Below are positions 50,414 to 58,755 of a DNA stretch of 64,000 nt, piece by piece. The first letter of the stretch is position 1, and every line of letters begins with the position of its first letter. The DNA is from Paraburkholderia sp. UYCP14C (GTDB lineage: Bacteria; Pseudomonadota; Gammaproteobacteria; Burkholderiales; Burkholderiaceae). The stretch lies in the NCBI RefSeq assembly GCF_004197395.1, contig NZ_SELS01000053.1, positions 1-64,000 on the forward strand, given 5' to 3'. The position numbers and the translations under genes are program-made. Below the pieces are notes generated by a model that was given only the letters and a program-made list of their open reading frames with translations, was not told the origin of the DNA and did no database searches.

Positions 50414-51034
50414 ATGAACGAGATTCCAACCGAATCGATGCAACCCACGCTGAGCGGCACGTTCGTCGAGTTGCGGCCGCTGCGCGAGGAGCACGCGCAG
50501 GCGCTCGTCGATGCCGCCGCCGACGGGCAGTTGTGGGACATGAAGCTGACCGTCGTGCCGGGCCCGGCGACGATCGATCGCTATATCGCCACCGCGCTGG
50601 CCGGCCGCGCGGCCGGCAAGGTGATGCCGTTCGTGATCGTGCGGCGCGACGGGGATGATGGGAATCACGGCGCTGGCCGGATCGTCGGCAGCACGCGGTT
50701 CTGGAAAATCGATCGCGTGAACCGCAAGCTCGAAATCGGCCATACGTGGCTCGCCGCATCGGCGCAGCGCTCGGCCGTGAACACCGAGGCGAAGTATCTG
50801 CTGCTGTGCCACGCGTTCGACGTGATGCGCTGCGTGCGCGTGCAATTCACGACCGACGAGCTCAACGACAAATCGCGCGCGGCGATTCTGCGCATCGGCG
50901 CGCAGCAGGAAGGCATCGTGCGGCACGAGCGGATCATGCCCGATGGGCGCAAGCGCAACTCGGTGCGCTTTAGCATCATCGACGACGAATGGCCGGCGGT
51001 GAAAGCGATGCTCGAAGCGAAGCTGGCGCGCTGA
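50414..51034 (+). CDS. GNAT-family N-acetyltransferase (RimJ/RimL-like)
   Basis: A protein of 206 residues. It has the fold of RimJ/RimL-type acetyltransferases (FVELRPLREEHAQALVDAAA, RKLEIGHTWLAASAQRSAVN, VQFTTDELNDKSRAAILRIG). The acetyl-CoA loop region lies around LAASAQRSAVNTEAK. Relatives acetylate the N termini of ribosomal proteins or small molecules; the target here is unknown. The start is uncertain: ATG 50414 lies directly after a terminator T-tract with no ribosome-binding site, and ATG 50438 is another option. The stop codon is in the loop of a 13-bp hairpin. Confidence 0.8.
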   Translation: MNEIPTESMQPTLSGTFVELRPLREEHAQALVDAAADGQLWDMKLTVVPGPATIDRYIATALAGRAAGKVMPFVIVRRDGDDGNHGAGRIVGSTRFWKIDRVNRKLEIGHTWLAASAQRSAVNTEAKYLLLCHAFDVMRCVRVQFTTDELNDKSRAAILRIGAQQEGIVRHERIMPDGRKRNSVRFSIIDDEWPAVKAMLEAKLAR

Positions 51035-51050
51035 GCGGCGCGCCAGCTTC
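51019..51050. terminator. Perfect 13-bp hairpin between convergent genes
   Basis: Arms GAAGCTGGCGCGC (51019-51031) and GCGCGCCAGCTTC (51038-51050) are perfectly complementary with a 6-nt loop that contains the GNAT stop codon. It sits between convergent GNAT and kdgT and could stop both. There is no clear T-tract on either side, so it may act as an RNA 3'-end stabiliser instead. Confidence 0.5.
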
Positions 51051-51065
51051 CCTCTATTGATTCAT

Positions 51066-52088
51066 TCAAACATGCGCATCGCGCTGCTCATTGAGCGGCG
51101 CGGTCTGCGTGGCCGCCGCGAACTCCTCGTGCAGCACGTCGCGCGCCTGATGCCGGCGCACCCACAGCGCCGTGAGGATCGGCACCAGAATCGCGGTCAC
51201 GAGGCAGGCGGTGGCGACCATCGCGGTCGCGGCCGGCACCAGCGGTTTGAAGCTCGGAATCATGTCGGCAATGATCGCCGGATTCGCGACCGCGGCCCCC
51301 GCCGTCGACGACGCCGCCAGCCCCGCCGCGCCATTGCCGCCGGCGATCCAGCGATCGGCAAGGATCAGCGGAATACCGGTCACGACGATCACGCCAAGCC
51401 CCAGCACGATGCCCGGCAGCCCGCTCGTGACGATCACGTTCAGATCGATGCCGTTGCCGAGCGCAAAGCCGAAAAACGGAATCAGCGGATGCACGCAGCG
51501 GCCGAACAGCTCGCGCAGATCGCTATCGAAGTTGCCGAGCGCAAAGCCGATCAGAAACGGCAGCACCGCGCCGGCGAACAGCCGCGGCTCGAAGAACGCG
51601 ACACCCGTCGCGCCCAGAATGATCATGCTGATCAGCGGCCCCGATTCGACCGACATCAGCACGAACGCGCCCGCCTCTTCCTTCGTGCCGTACTGTTGCA
51701 TCACGGCTGCGTAGAGACCGCCGTTGGTCATGTCCATCGAGGTGGTGATCGCGAGCATCGACAGCCCCGCGAACAACCCGGTCTTGACGCCGTCGACCGG
51801 AATGAAGCGCGCCGCGATCAGCGTGACGATCCACGCGACCAGCATCTTGGTGGCGAGCAGCGTGCCCGACTTGCACAGCACGGTGCCGGTTGCCCGCAGA
51901 TCGATCGTCGCGCCCATGCAGAAGAACCACACCGCGAGGATCGGCACGGTGCCGGTAATCAGCCCGTTGGTGAACGAGCCGAAGTATTTGCCCGCGCCCG
52001 GCGCGAACGTATGCACACAGGCGCCGAGCAGCAACGGCACCAGCATCAGACCGCCGGGAATGCGGTCGATGGCCTTCTTGATCTTCAT
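51066..52088 (-). CDS. kdgT: 2-keto-3-deoxygluconate permease
   Basis: A protein of 340 residues with about ten membrane helices, as in the KdgT family. It brings 2-keto-3-deoxygluconate into the cell with protons. The family opening [20 protein letters not shown] is clear, followed by [37 protein letters not shown] and [20 protein letters not shown] lies directly before ATG 52088; upstream residues in the open frame are not part of it. It is divergent from kduI with candidate operators between them, forming a pectin/hexuronate-derived sugar-acid module. Confidence 0.93.
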   Translation of the reverse strand: MKIKKAIDRIPGGLMLVPLLLGACVHTFAPGAGKYFGSFTNGLITGTVPILAVWFFCMGATIDLRATGTVLCKSGTLLATKMLVAWIVTLIAARFIPVDGVKTGLFAGLSMLAITTSMDMTNGGLYAAVMQQYGTKEEAGAFVLMSVESGPLISMIILGATGVAFFEPRLFAGAVLPFLIGFALGNFDSDLRELFGRCVHPLIPFFGFALGNGIDLNVIVTSGLPGIVLGLGVIVVTGIPLILADRWIAGGNGAAGLAASSTAGAAVANPAIIADMIPSFKPLVPAATAMVATACLVTAILVPILTALWVRRHQARDVLHEEFAAATQTAPLNEQRDAHV

Positions 52089-52193
52089 GCCTCCTCCATG
52101 GACGGTGACGTCCCGTTGACGGGCCAATGACCCGCGTTGGTGTCCCGTTCTGCGCCGGGCTCTCCCTGTCCGGCGCAATATAGCATCGTGAAA

Positions 52194-52206
52194 GGAACGT
52201 CGTTCC
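52194..52206. promoter_or_regulatory. Candidate IclR/KdgR operator near kdgT
   Basis: GGAACGTCGTTCC is a perfect 13-bp palindrome, flanked by AAA and TTTT, about 105 nt before the kdgT start. It resembles binding sites of IclR-family proteins. A related copy is 97 nt away, beside kduI. The regulator encoded downstream at 54.1 kb is the obvious candidate (inference). Confidence 0.55.
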
Positions 52207-52286
52207 GTTTTATTTCTCAAACCCGGCTATCGTTTACCCGCTCGTTCGCGCTACGCGTTGCCCGCCGCAATCGCGCCTCGCAACTC

Positions 52287-52307
52287 TTTCGGACCGGCGT
52301 TCCGAAA
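52287..52307. promoter_or_regulatory. Candidate IclR/KdgR operator near kduI
   Basis: GGACCGGCGTTCC at 52291-52303 matches the site at 52194 at 11 of 13 positions. It is embedded in a perfect inverted repeat with arms TTTCGGA (52287-52293) and TCCGAAA (52301-52307). It lies 76 nt before the kduI start. Confidence 0.5.
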
Positions 52308-52382
52308 TTGTGATTCTGCGTTACAGTCTCGGACACAAGGCAAGGCGGTGCGGCGCCGCGCATACCGACAGGAGAACGATCA

Positions 52383-53219
52383 ATGGACGTGAGACAGGCC
52401 ATCAACAGCGAATACGCGAAGACGCTCGGCACCACCGGCTTGCGCCGCGAGTTTCTGGTCGAGCAGATCTTCGAGCGCGATGCGTTGAAGCTCACGTATA
52501 GCCATATCGACCGGATCATCGTCGGTGGCGTTTGGCCGGTCGAGCGCGCGGTCGAAGTGCCGGGCTCGCTTGGCAAGGCGATCGGCGTCAACTATCTACT
52601 CGAGCGGCGCGAACTCGGCGCGATCAACATCGGCGGCGACGGCTGGGTCGACGTCGACGGCACGCGTTACACGGTGCGCCACGAAGAGGCGATCTATATC
52701 GGCAAGGGTGCACAGGCGGTCGCGTTCGGCAGCGCCGACGCCAGCGAGCCGGCGAATTTCTATCTGAACTGCGCCCCCGCGCACGCCACCTATCCGACCC
52801 GCACGATCTCGCTCGGTCAGGCGACGCCCGAAACGCTCGGCGATCCGGCCGCGAGCAACCGCCGCACCATTTACAAGTTCATCGTGCCCGACGTGCTGCC
52901 CACCTGCCAGCTGTCGATGGGCATGACGAAGCTCGAACCCGGCAGCCTGTGGAACACGATGCCCTGCCACACGCACGAGCGCCGCATGGAGGTGTATTTC
53001 TACTTCAACGTCGCCGACGACGCCGCCGTCTTCCACATGATGGGCGAGCCGCACGAAACGCGGCATATCGTCGTGCGCAACGAGCAGGCGGTGAATTCGC
53101 CGAGCTGGTCGATTCATTCGGGCGTCGGCACACGCGCGTACACGTTCATCTGGGGCATGGTCGGCGAGAACCAGGTGTTCGGCGACATGGACCATCTCGC
53201 GGTGCGCGAGCTGCGCTGA
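52383..53219 (+). CDS. kduI: 5-dehydro-4-deoxy-D-glucuronate isomerase
   Basis: A protein of 278 residues, the regular KduI length. It converts 5-keto-4-deoxyuronate to 2,5-diketo-3-deoxygluconate in pectin and glycosaminoglycan breakdown. Family blocks are [36 protein letters not shown] and the metal-binding cupin region [19 protein letters not shown] (His-x-His and Glu), with another His in [14 protein letters not shown] precedes the ATG. The next gene, kduD, starts 7 nt after the stop. Confidence 0.97.
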   Translation: MDVRQAINSEYAKTLGTTGLRREFLVEQIFERDALKLTYSHIDRIIVGGVWPVERAVEVPGSLGKAIGVNYLLERRELGAINIGGDGWVDVDGTRYTVRHEEAIYIGKGAQAVAFGSADASEPANFYLNCAPAHATYPTRTISLGQATPETLGDPAASNRRTIYKFIVPDVLPTCQLSMGMTKLEPGSLWNTMPCHTHERRMEVYFYFNVADDAAVFHMMGEPHETRHIVVRNEQAVNSPSWSIHSGVGTRAYTFIWGMVGENQVFGDMDHLAVRELR

Positions 53220-53225
53220 GCGACC

Positions 53226-53996
53226 ATGAGCCCGAACACAGTGAACACTTTCGATCTGACCGGCAAGGTCGCCATCGTGACCGGCAGCAACACCGGACTA
53301 GGCGCCGGCATGGCGGTCGCGCTCGCCGCGGCCGGCTGCGACATCGTCGGCGTCAGTCGCGCGGACACCGGCACGACCGCCGCGCGCGTCGACGCGCTCG
53401 GACGCCGCTTCGCCGACGTGCGCGCCGATCTCGCGTCGAGCGCATCGGTCGACGACATCGTGCGCGCAGCGGTCGAAGCGTTCGGCCGCATCGACGTGCT
53501 GGTCAACAACGCGGGCATCATCCGTCGCGAAGACGCGCTCGAGTTCGGCGAAGACGACTGGGACGCGGTGATGGACGTGAACCTGAAGAGCCTGTTCTTC
53601 CTGTCGCAGTCCGCGGCGCGTCAGTTCGTGCGGCAGCAAAGCGGCGGCAAGATCATCAACGTCGCGTCGATGCTGTCGTTCCAGGGCGGCATTCGCGTGG
53701 CGTCGTACACCGCGTCGAAAAGCGGCGTGCTCGGTCTTACGCGACTGCTCGCCAACGAATGAGCGGCGCGGCGCATCAACGTGAACGCGATCGCGCCCGG
53801 CTATATGGCGACCGCGAACACCGCCGCGCTGCGCGACGACGCGCAGCGTAACGAAGAGATCCTCGGCCGCATTCCGGCCGGCCGCTGGGGCGTGCCCGAC
53901 GATCTCGCGGGGCCTGTGGTTTTTCTCGCGTCGTCGGCGTCGGACTACGTGCACGGGCATACACTGGCGGTGGATGGCGGCTGGCTCGCGCGCTAG
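53226..53996 (+). pseudogene. kduD: 2-deoxy-D-gluconate 3-dehydrogenase / KduD, interrupted by TGA
   Basis: A SDR protein in one frame of 256 codons, interrupted by a single in-frame TGA at 53760-53762. The first 178 residues have TGSNTGLGAGMA, NNAGIIRREDALEF, INVASMLSFQGG and the catalytic YTASK. After the stop the frame continues with [20 protein letters not shown], ending [12 protein letters not shown]. In KduD proteins the position after LLANE is Trp, so TGG to TGA is the simplest change. The truncated product would lack the last third of the Rossmann fold. KduD reduces 2,5-diketo-3-deoxygluconate; its loss would break the pathway unless readthrough or a paralogue compensates. Confidence 0.8.
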
Positions 53997-54106
53997 GAAC
54001 CGCACGAGTTCGCCACGAGCGCGCGCGACGCGCTATGCTCTCGCGCCGGTGAGCATCGGCTCAAAGAGGTAGCGGCGCGGCTTGGCCCAGACAGGAAATC
54101 ACGGAC

Positions 54107-55012
54107 ATGGCGGCAACGGGAACACCCAGGAACATGGCGCACGACAAGACGCTCGACAAGACTCGCGGCAAAGCTCGCAAGGAACCCGCCGACGCAGTGT
54201 CGCTCGATGCGGACGGCGGTGAGCGAGGCGAATCGGCGTCGTCGATCGGGCGCGTGTTTGCGATTCTCGGCGCGATCGGCGACACCGGACAGATCGGCGT
54301 CAGCGAGCTGTCGCAACGGCTCGGCATGTCGAAGACTACCGTGCATCGTGTGATTCAAACACTGAAGGCGCTCGGCTACGTGACCCAGGAGGTCGAAACC
54401 GAGCGCTATCGGTTGACGATCCGTCTGTTCGAGCTCGGCGCGAAAGCGCTCGAAAGCGTGGATCTGGTGCGCGAGGCCGACATCGACATGCGCCGCATCG
54501 GCCAGATGACGCGCGAAGCGGTACACCTTGGCGCGTTCGACGACGACGCGATCATCTACATCCACAAGATCGACGCCGACTACGGGCTGCGCATGCAGTC
54601 GCGGATCGGCCGGCGCAATCCGCTGCATAGCACGGCGATCGGCAAGGTGCTGCTCGCGTGGATGGACCCGGCCGACGCGCGTGACGTGCTGTCGCACATC
54701 GAGTTTCGCAAGTCGACGCAAAAGACGCTGACCTGCGCCGCAGCGGTATTGAGCATCCTGCCGCACGTACGCGAGCAGGGCTACGGCGAGGACAACGAGG
54801 AGCAGGAAGAAGGCCTGCAATGCATCGCGGTGCCCGTGTTCGACCGCTTCGGCCGCGTGATCGCCGGTCTGTCGATTTCGTTTCCGACGATGCGCTGCGG
54901 TGCCGACACGAAGCAGCACTACGTCGCGCTGCTCAAAGAGGCCGGTCTCGCGATTTCGACGCGGCTCGGCTATCGCGAAGCGACCGCGCCGGAGCCCGCG
55001 GCCGCGCAGTAG
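54107..55012 (+). CDS. IclR-family regulator, KdgR-like
   Basis: A protein of 301 residues. An extra N-terminal arm of about 45 polar residues precedes the IclR helix-turn-helix (IGRVFAILGAIGDTGQIGVS, LGMSKTTVHRVIQTLKALGY). The effector domain from about 120 holds IHKIDADYGLRMQSRIGRRN, LHSTAIGKVLLAW and IAVPVFDRFGRVIAGLSISF. These match KdgR, the regulator of ketodeoxygluconate and pectin genes, and the position behind kduI-kduD supports it. ATG 54107 is used; ATG 54134 is possible. Derepression by 2-keto-3-deoxygluconate is known for KdgR and inferred here. Confidence 0.87.
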   Translation: MAATGTPRNMAHDKTLDKTRGKARKEPADAVSLDADGGERGESASSIGRVFAILGAIGDTGQIGVSELSQRLGMSKTTVHRVIQTLKALGYVTQEVETERYRLTIRLFELGAKALESVDLVREADIDMRRIGQMTREAVHLGAFDDDAIIYIHKIDADYGLRMQSRIGRRNPLHSTAIGKVLLAWMDPADARDVLSHIEFRKSTQKTLTCAAAVLSILPHVREQGYGEDNEEQEEGLQCIAVPVFDRFGRVIAGLSISFPTMRCGADTKQHYVALLKEAGLAISTRLGYREATAPEPAAAQ

Positions 55013-55525
55013 GTTGTGCGCGCGCGGAGCGCGCAATGCGTCCGCAATGGGTCTTTAGTTACCCCACCGAAGCTTAAGACAAGCTGATGACGCTACCGAT
55101 GTGGCGTCTTACCATCACGCGCGCACTACCCGGCTTCTTCCCCAGTCTGCAACCGAATGTATCTGCGCCGGATACATAAGCCAAAATTCGATTCGCTTCT
55201 TTTTTCAGCAATCGAGGCGCCGAGGCGTGGCCTCATATCCCTGCATCGTCTGCCTTCGAATGCGGTTTTTTTCATAGCGCCTTCAAGGGTTTGCCCGCAC
55301 CCCTGACGATCGCCCGGCGATTCGCCCCCTAACCCAAGGCGCCTGCCCTATTTGTTTATCGCACTCGCCTGGCCGCATGGACGCGAGCCCGAATCGACAC
55401 GTCCTGTTACACACAAACACACCCGAAATCGCGCCGCTCAGTAGAGTTCGGTTCAAACGAAAGCCGTTCACATGAAACGCGTCGCACGACAGGCGCCGGC
55501 ATCACGGAATTCAGGGAGCAGCATC
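55013..55525. other. 513-nt non-coding region
   Basis: No ORF with a ribosome-binding site and protein-like content is seen on either strand; a 62-codon minus ORF at 55283-55471 looks spurious. The region is AT-richer than its neighbours and has short T-tracts (55200-55206 and 55265-55272). It also holds the inverted repeat listed separately. It could contain a small RNA or leader of the lipoprotein gene, but I see no strong terminator hairpin. Confidence 0.55.
55157..55177. promoter_or_regulatory. Perfect inverted repeat, operator-like
   Basis: Arms ATGTATC (55157-55163) and GATACAT (55171-55177) flank TGCGCCG. Size and symmetry are those of TetR/AcrR-type operators. No regulator of that family is in the window, so the owner is unknown. 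Confidence 0.4.
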
Positions 55526-55642
55526 ATGAAAAAAATTCTCGCATTGGTCATTCTTGCCGCCACGCTGGGCGGCGCGTTGAGCGGCTGCATCGTGGTCCCC
55601 GACGATCATCCGCATCACGACCACTACTACGAACGCTATTGA
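55526..55642 (+). CDS. Tiny His/Tyr-rich lipoprotein
   Basis: A protein of 38 residues. GGGAG is 7 nt before ATG 55526. It starts with a lipoprotein signal MKKILALVILAATLGGALSG and the lipobox Cys directly follows. The mature peptide is only about 18 residues and His- and Tyr-rich (DDHPHHDHYYERY). It could bind metal at the outer membrane or inner leaflet. I recognise no family. It lies 75 nt upstream of a PXPV-repeat exported protein with similar His/Asp-rich character. Confidence 0.72.
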   Translation: MKKILALVILAATLGGALSGCIVVPDDHPHHDHYYERY

Positions 55643-55717
55643 TCGGGCCATCACGCGCAGCAGTAGGTGCGCGTCCGGCTCGCCCCTCCATCACAGACAT
55701 CCACACAGAGAATAATC

Positions 55718-56095
55718 ATGAGTCTTTCACGCAACCGCTGGGTATCGTCGAGCGTCGTCGCGGGTCTCGCGATCGTCGCATCGACGGCCGCTTTCGCGCA
55801 CGTCGATGTCGGCGTGAACATCGGCGTGCCGGGCATCGCGTACGCGCCGGCCGTGGTCGAGGCTCCGCCGCCCGTCTACGTGCAGCCCGCGCCCGTGTAT
55901 GCGCCTCCGCCGCCCGCGGTCGTCATCGCGCCGGGCTGGTACGGCGAGCGCTATTACGACGGTCGTCGCTATTGGGACCGTCGCGATTGGGAACGTCATC
56001 ACGATGAATGGCGTGATGCACGCGGCCCGCACGGCGAGTGGCACGACAACGGCTGGCACGGTCATCGTCACGACGACCGCGGCCACGACGACTGA
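55718..56095 (+). CDS. Exported PXPV-repeat protein
   Basis: A protein of 125 residues. The signal peptide is about 1-27 (VVAGLAIVASTAAFA). The mature part begins HVDVGVNIGVPGIAYAPAVV, followed by Pro-Val repeats (PPVYVQPAPVYAPPPPAVV) as in the PXPV repeat family known from Burkholderiales. The C terminus is rich in Arg, Asp, His and Trp (HHDEWRDARG, HGHRHDDRGHDD). The location is periplasm or cell surface. The function is unknown. AGAGAA precedes ATG 55718; the frame is open further upstream without domain content. Confidence 0.8.
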   Translation: MSLSRNRWVSSSVVAGLAIVASTAAFAHVDVGVNIGVPGIAYAPAVVEAPPPVYVQPAPVYAPPPPAVVIAPGWYGERYYDGRRYWDRRDWERHHDEWRDARGPHGEWHDNGWHGHRHDDRGHDD

Positions 56096-56171
56096 CGGAC
56101 GGCAGGTGGCGTTCATCGCGCCACCGTGTCGCGCTTGCATTCTCGCCACCCCCTCTAACAGGAGCGACGAC

Positions 56172-56420
56172 ATGCTACGCAACGATCCGAGACGAGTCTC
56201 GGCGCAGGTCGACGGCGCGCACATCTGTGCCGAATACAGCGAGTTGACCGGCCAGTTGTGCCTGCGCCAGGACGGCACGCTGGTGCGCGAATGGTTTCCA
56301 CCGCATTCGTGGATGGCGATCGCGTCGGTGGCCGGCGCGCGCCACTGGGGCACGCGGCCAACCGACGCCGAATTGCTCGCGCTGCTGCACAATGAAATGG
56401 CGTTAATGCGCACGCCCTGA
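56172..56420 (+). CDS. Small hypothetical protein
   Basis: A protein of 82 residues with AGGAG 7 nt upstream of ATG 56172. It is soluble, has no signal peptide, and contains SAQVDGAHICAEYSELTGQL and EWFPPHSWMAIASVAGARHW. It follows the PXPV-repeat gene after 76 nt. I recognise no family. The frame extends back to 55899, but that region belongs to the PXPV gene. Confidence 0.65.
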   Translation: MLRNDPRRVSAQVDGAHICAEYSELTGQLCLRQDGTLVREWFPPHSWMAIASVAGARHWGTRPTDAELLALLHNEMALMRTP

Positions 56421-56465
56421 GCGGTCGCGCGCGTTTTGGGCGCAGCGGCACGCCCGACACCGCGC

Positions 56466-57848
56466 TCATTCGATCACTATGGCGCCGACGTTTTCATCGG
56501 CCGAGGCGTGATCGAGCGGCACGCGCCGCATCATCAGCACCACCCCGCCCGCCGCAATCGCGGCCGGCACCGCGAGCAGGCTGAACACCGAGCCGAACTG
56601 CCAGCCGAGCCCCATCAACGCCGCACCGACGAGCGCGCCCGCCACGCCGCCGACACGGCCGATTCCCAGCATCCACGCCACGCCCGTCGCGCGCGCCCGG
56701 GTCGGGTAATAGCTCGCCGCGAGCGCCGACATCGACGTGACCGCGCTGGTGACGACCGAGCCGGTCAGAAAGATCAGCGTGCCGAGCCAGACCTGATGGC
56801 CGACACCCTGCCCCACCAGCAACACGAGCGCGCCGACGAGGACATAGGTGAGCGCGATCACGCGATGCCCGGCGAAGCGATCCATCACCCAGCCGACGCA
56901 CAGATTGCCGAGGATGCCGCCGAGCGGAAACAGCGAGGTCATCAACGCGGCCTTCTCGCCGGAGAAGCCGGTGTCCTTGAACAGCGTCGGCAGCCAGTTG
57001 GTCAGCAGATAATAGATCAGCAGTCCCATGAAATAGGCGAGCCACAGCATCAGTGTGCCGAAGCGGTAGCGCGCCGACAGGATGATCGCGAGCGCCCATT
57101 GCGAGCGTGTGTCGCCCGTATCGCGGCGCGCGTCGAGCGCGACGAAGCGGCATCCGTCGAAGCGCTCGCGCGGCGCGATGCGTTGCAGGATTCGCGCGAT
57201 CCGTTGATCGGCCCGCTTGCGCACCGCGAGGAATTGCGCCGATTCCGGCAGCAGCAGGATCAGCAGCACGCTCAACACGAGCGGACCGGCGCCGCCCGCG
57301 ACCAGCACGCTCGGCCAGCCGAAGTGCGGAATCAGCCACGCGGACGCAAGGCCGCCGATCGCGAGGCCACCTGAGAAGCCGCAGAACATCGCATTGACCG
57401 CCACCGCGCGAATCCTCGCGGGTGCGTACTCGGACATCAGCGTGACCGCGTTGGGCATCGCCGCGCCGAGACCGAGGCCGGTGAAAAAGCGCAGCAGCGT
57501 CAGCGATTCGATCGAGGTCGCGCGGGCCGCCGCGAGACTCCACAGCCCGAAGAAGAACACCGACAGCACCAGCACCGTCTTGCGTCCGACCCGGTCCGCG
57601 CAGGGGCCGGCCGCGAGCGCGCCGATGCCGAGTCCCACCAGCGCCGCGCTCATCACCGGGCCGAGCGCGCTGCGCGCGATGCCCCACTGCTGCACGAGCG
57701 ACGGCGCGATGAAGCCGACCGCGGCGGTGTCGAAACCGTCGGCCGCGACGACCAGAAAGCACAGCACCAGAATCGTCCATTGAAACGGCGAGAAGCGCTC
57801 GCCGTCGATAAAGGCCTGCACGTCTACATTGCGTTCGGAGCGGCTCAT
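56466..57848 (-). CDS. MFS transporter, aromatic acid:H+ symporter (AAHS) type
   Basis: A protein of 460 residues with twelve predicted helices. The first helix and after (FQWTILVLCFLVVAADGFDTAAVGFIAPSL) carry the DGFDT-type signature of AAHS carriers such as PcaK and BenK, and the loop motif is GPCADRVGRKTVLV. It is the last gene of the flavoprotein/SDR cluster, so it probably takes up the compound that the cluster degrades. The substrate is likely an aromatic or other cyclic carboxylate. GGAG precedes the start. 117 nt separate it from the SDR upstream. Confidence 0.88.
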   Translation of the reverse strand: MSRSERNVDVQAFIDGERFSPFQWTILVLCFLVVAADGFDTAAVGFIAPSLVQQWGIARSALGPVMSAALVGLGIGALAAGPCADRVGRKTVLVLSVFFFGLWSLAAARATSIESLTLLRFFTGLGLGAAMPNAVTLMSEYAPARIRAVAVNAMFCGFSGGLAIGGLASAWLIPHFGWPSVLVAGGAGPLVLSVLLILLLPESAQFLAVRKRADQRIARILQRIAPRERFDGCRFVALDARRDTGDTRSQWALAIILSARYRFGTLMLWLAYFMGLLIYYLLTNWLPTLFKDTGFSGEKAALMTSLFPLGGILGNLCVGWVMDRFAGHRVIALTYVLVGALVLLVGQGVGHQVWLGTLIFLTGSVVTSAVTSMSALAASYYPTRARATGVAWMLGIGRVGGVAGALVGAALMGLGWQFGSVFSLLAVPAAIAAGGVVLMMRRVPLDHASADENVGAIVIE

Positions 57849-57965
57849 GTGCGTGCTCCTGCCAGCTGGTTCATTGCGATGTCTCCTTGAAATGACGAGG
57901 TGTTTTCTTATTGTTCGAATTGCGATTCAACGCACGGTCGTGTGCCCGCACGAAGCGATGCATGC

Positions 57966-58730
57966 CTAGTCGCCTGCCGCGCCGTACGCGTGCCAGCCGC
58001 CATCGACGCCCAGCACCGTGCCGGTGATATAGCTGGCCGCGTCCGACGCGAGAAAGCCGATCGCGTAGGCGATTTCTTCGGGGCGCGCAAGACGGCCCAT
58101 CGGTGTGCGCTTCTCGATCGAACGCACGTTCATCTGGCCGTTGCGTTCGAGCGTTTCGACGAGCTCGGTCGCGACGTAGCCGGGGGCGACCGCGTTCACG
58201 CGAATGCCGTCGCGCGCCCATTCGCAGGCGAGCGAACGCGTCATCGCGACGATCCCGGCCTTGGCCGCGCCGTACGCATTGCGTGCCGGAATGCCCGCAA
58301 GCCCCGCAATCGAGCCGAGGTTCACGATTGCGCCGCTGCGCTGCGCGAGCATCACGCGGCCGGCTTCGCGACACGCGACGAACGTGCCGCGCAGGTGAAT
58401 GCCGAGCAGCCGGTCGAACGCATCGACGTTCTGCTCGATGGTCGGGTACGGCTGATCGCCATTGCCCGCGTTGTTGACGAGCACGTCGAGCCTCCCATAG
58501 CGTTCGACGCAAGCGTCGATCAACGCGCGCACGTCGGCTTCGACGGCGACGTCCGCGCCGATGCCCAGGTGCGCGGCACCGAGTTCGTGCGCGCGTTCGC
58601 GTGCCCGTTGTGCATTCAGATCGGCGATGACCACGCGGTAGCCGTCGCGCGCGAAACGTTGCGCGCAAGCCCAGCCGATACCGTTCGCACCACCGGTCAC
58701 GATGGCGACGCGTGCTGTCCGTTCGTTCAT
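57966..58730 (-). CDS. SDR-family dehydrogenase of the catabolic cluster
   Basis: A protein of 254 residues with the SDR pattern VTGGANGIGWACAQRFARDG, Asp in the second-strand region (VVIADLNAQRA), favouring NAD, NNAGNGD, IVNLGSIAGLAG and the catalytic Tyr-Lys in YGAAKAG. The C terminus reads YITGTVLGVDGGWHAYG. It follows the NIPSNAP gene by 25 nt. A ring or side-chain hydroxyl of the cluster substrate is the plausible target (inference). Confidence 0.88.
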   Translation of the reverse strand: MNERTARVAIVTGGANGIGWACAQRFARDGYRVVIADLNAQRARERAHELGAAHLGIGADVAVEADVRALIDACVERYGRLDVLVNNAGNGDQPYPTIEQNVDAFDRLLGIHLRGTFVACREAGRVMLAQRSGAIVNLGSIAGLAGIPARNAYGAAKAGIVAMTRSLACEWARDGIRVNAVAPGYVATELVETLERNGQMNVRSIEKRTPMGRLARPEEIAYAIGFLASDAASYITGTVLGVDGGWHAYGAAGD

Positions 58731-58755
58731 GCCCGTCTCCTCGTCGAAGTTGCGC

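Noticed and set aside
53760-53762. TGA in kduD read as selenocysteine or another recoding event
   Set aside because: The family has Trp rather than Cys at this place, and no selenocysteine-insertion context is evident; a point change or sequence error is simpler.
55073-55089. CTTAAG-ACAAG-CTGATG in the 513-nt gap, resembling a regulator box
   Set aside because: The second half-site is poor and the nearest start codon is more than 430 nt away.
55283-55471. A 62-codon minus-strand ORF in the long gap
   Set aside because: It has no ribosome-binding site, a mixed Cys/Arg composition and no neighbour in the same direction.
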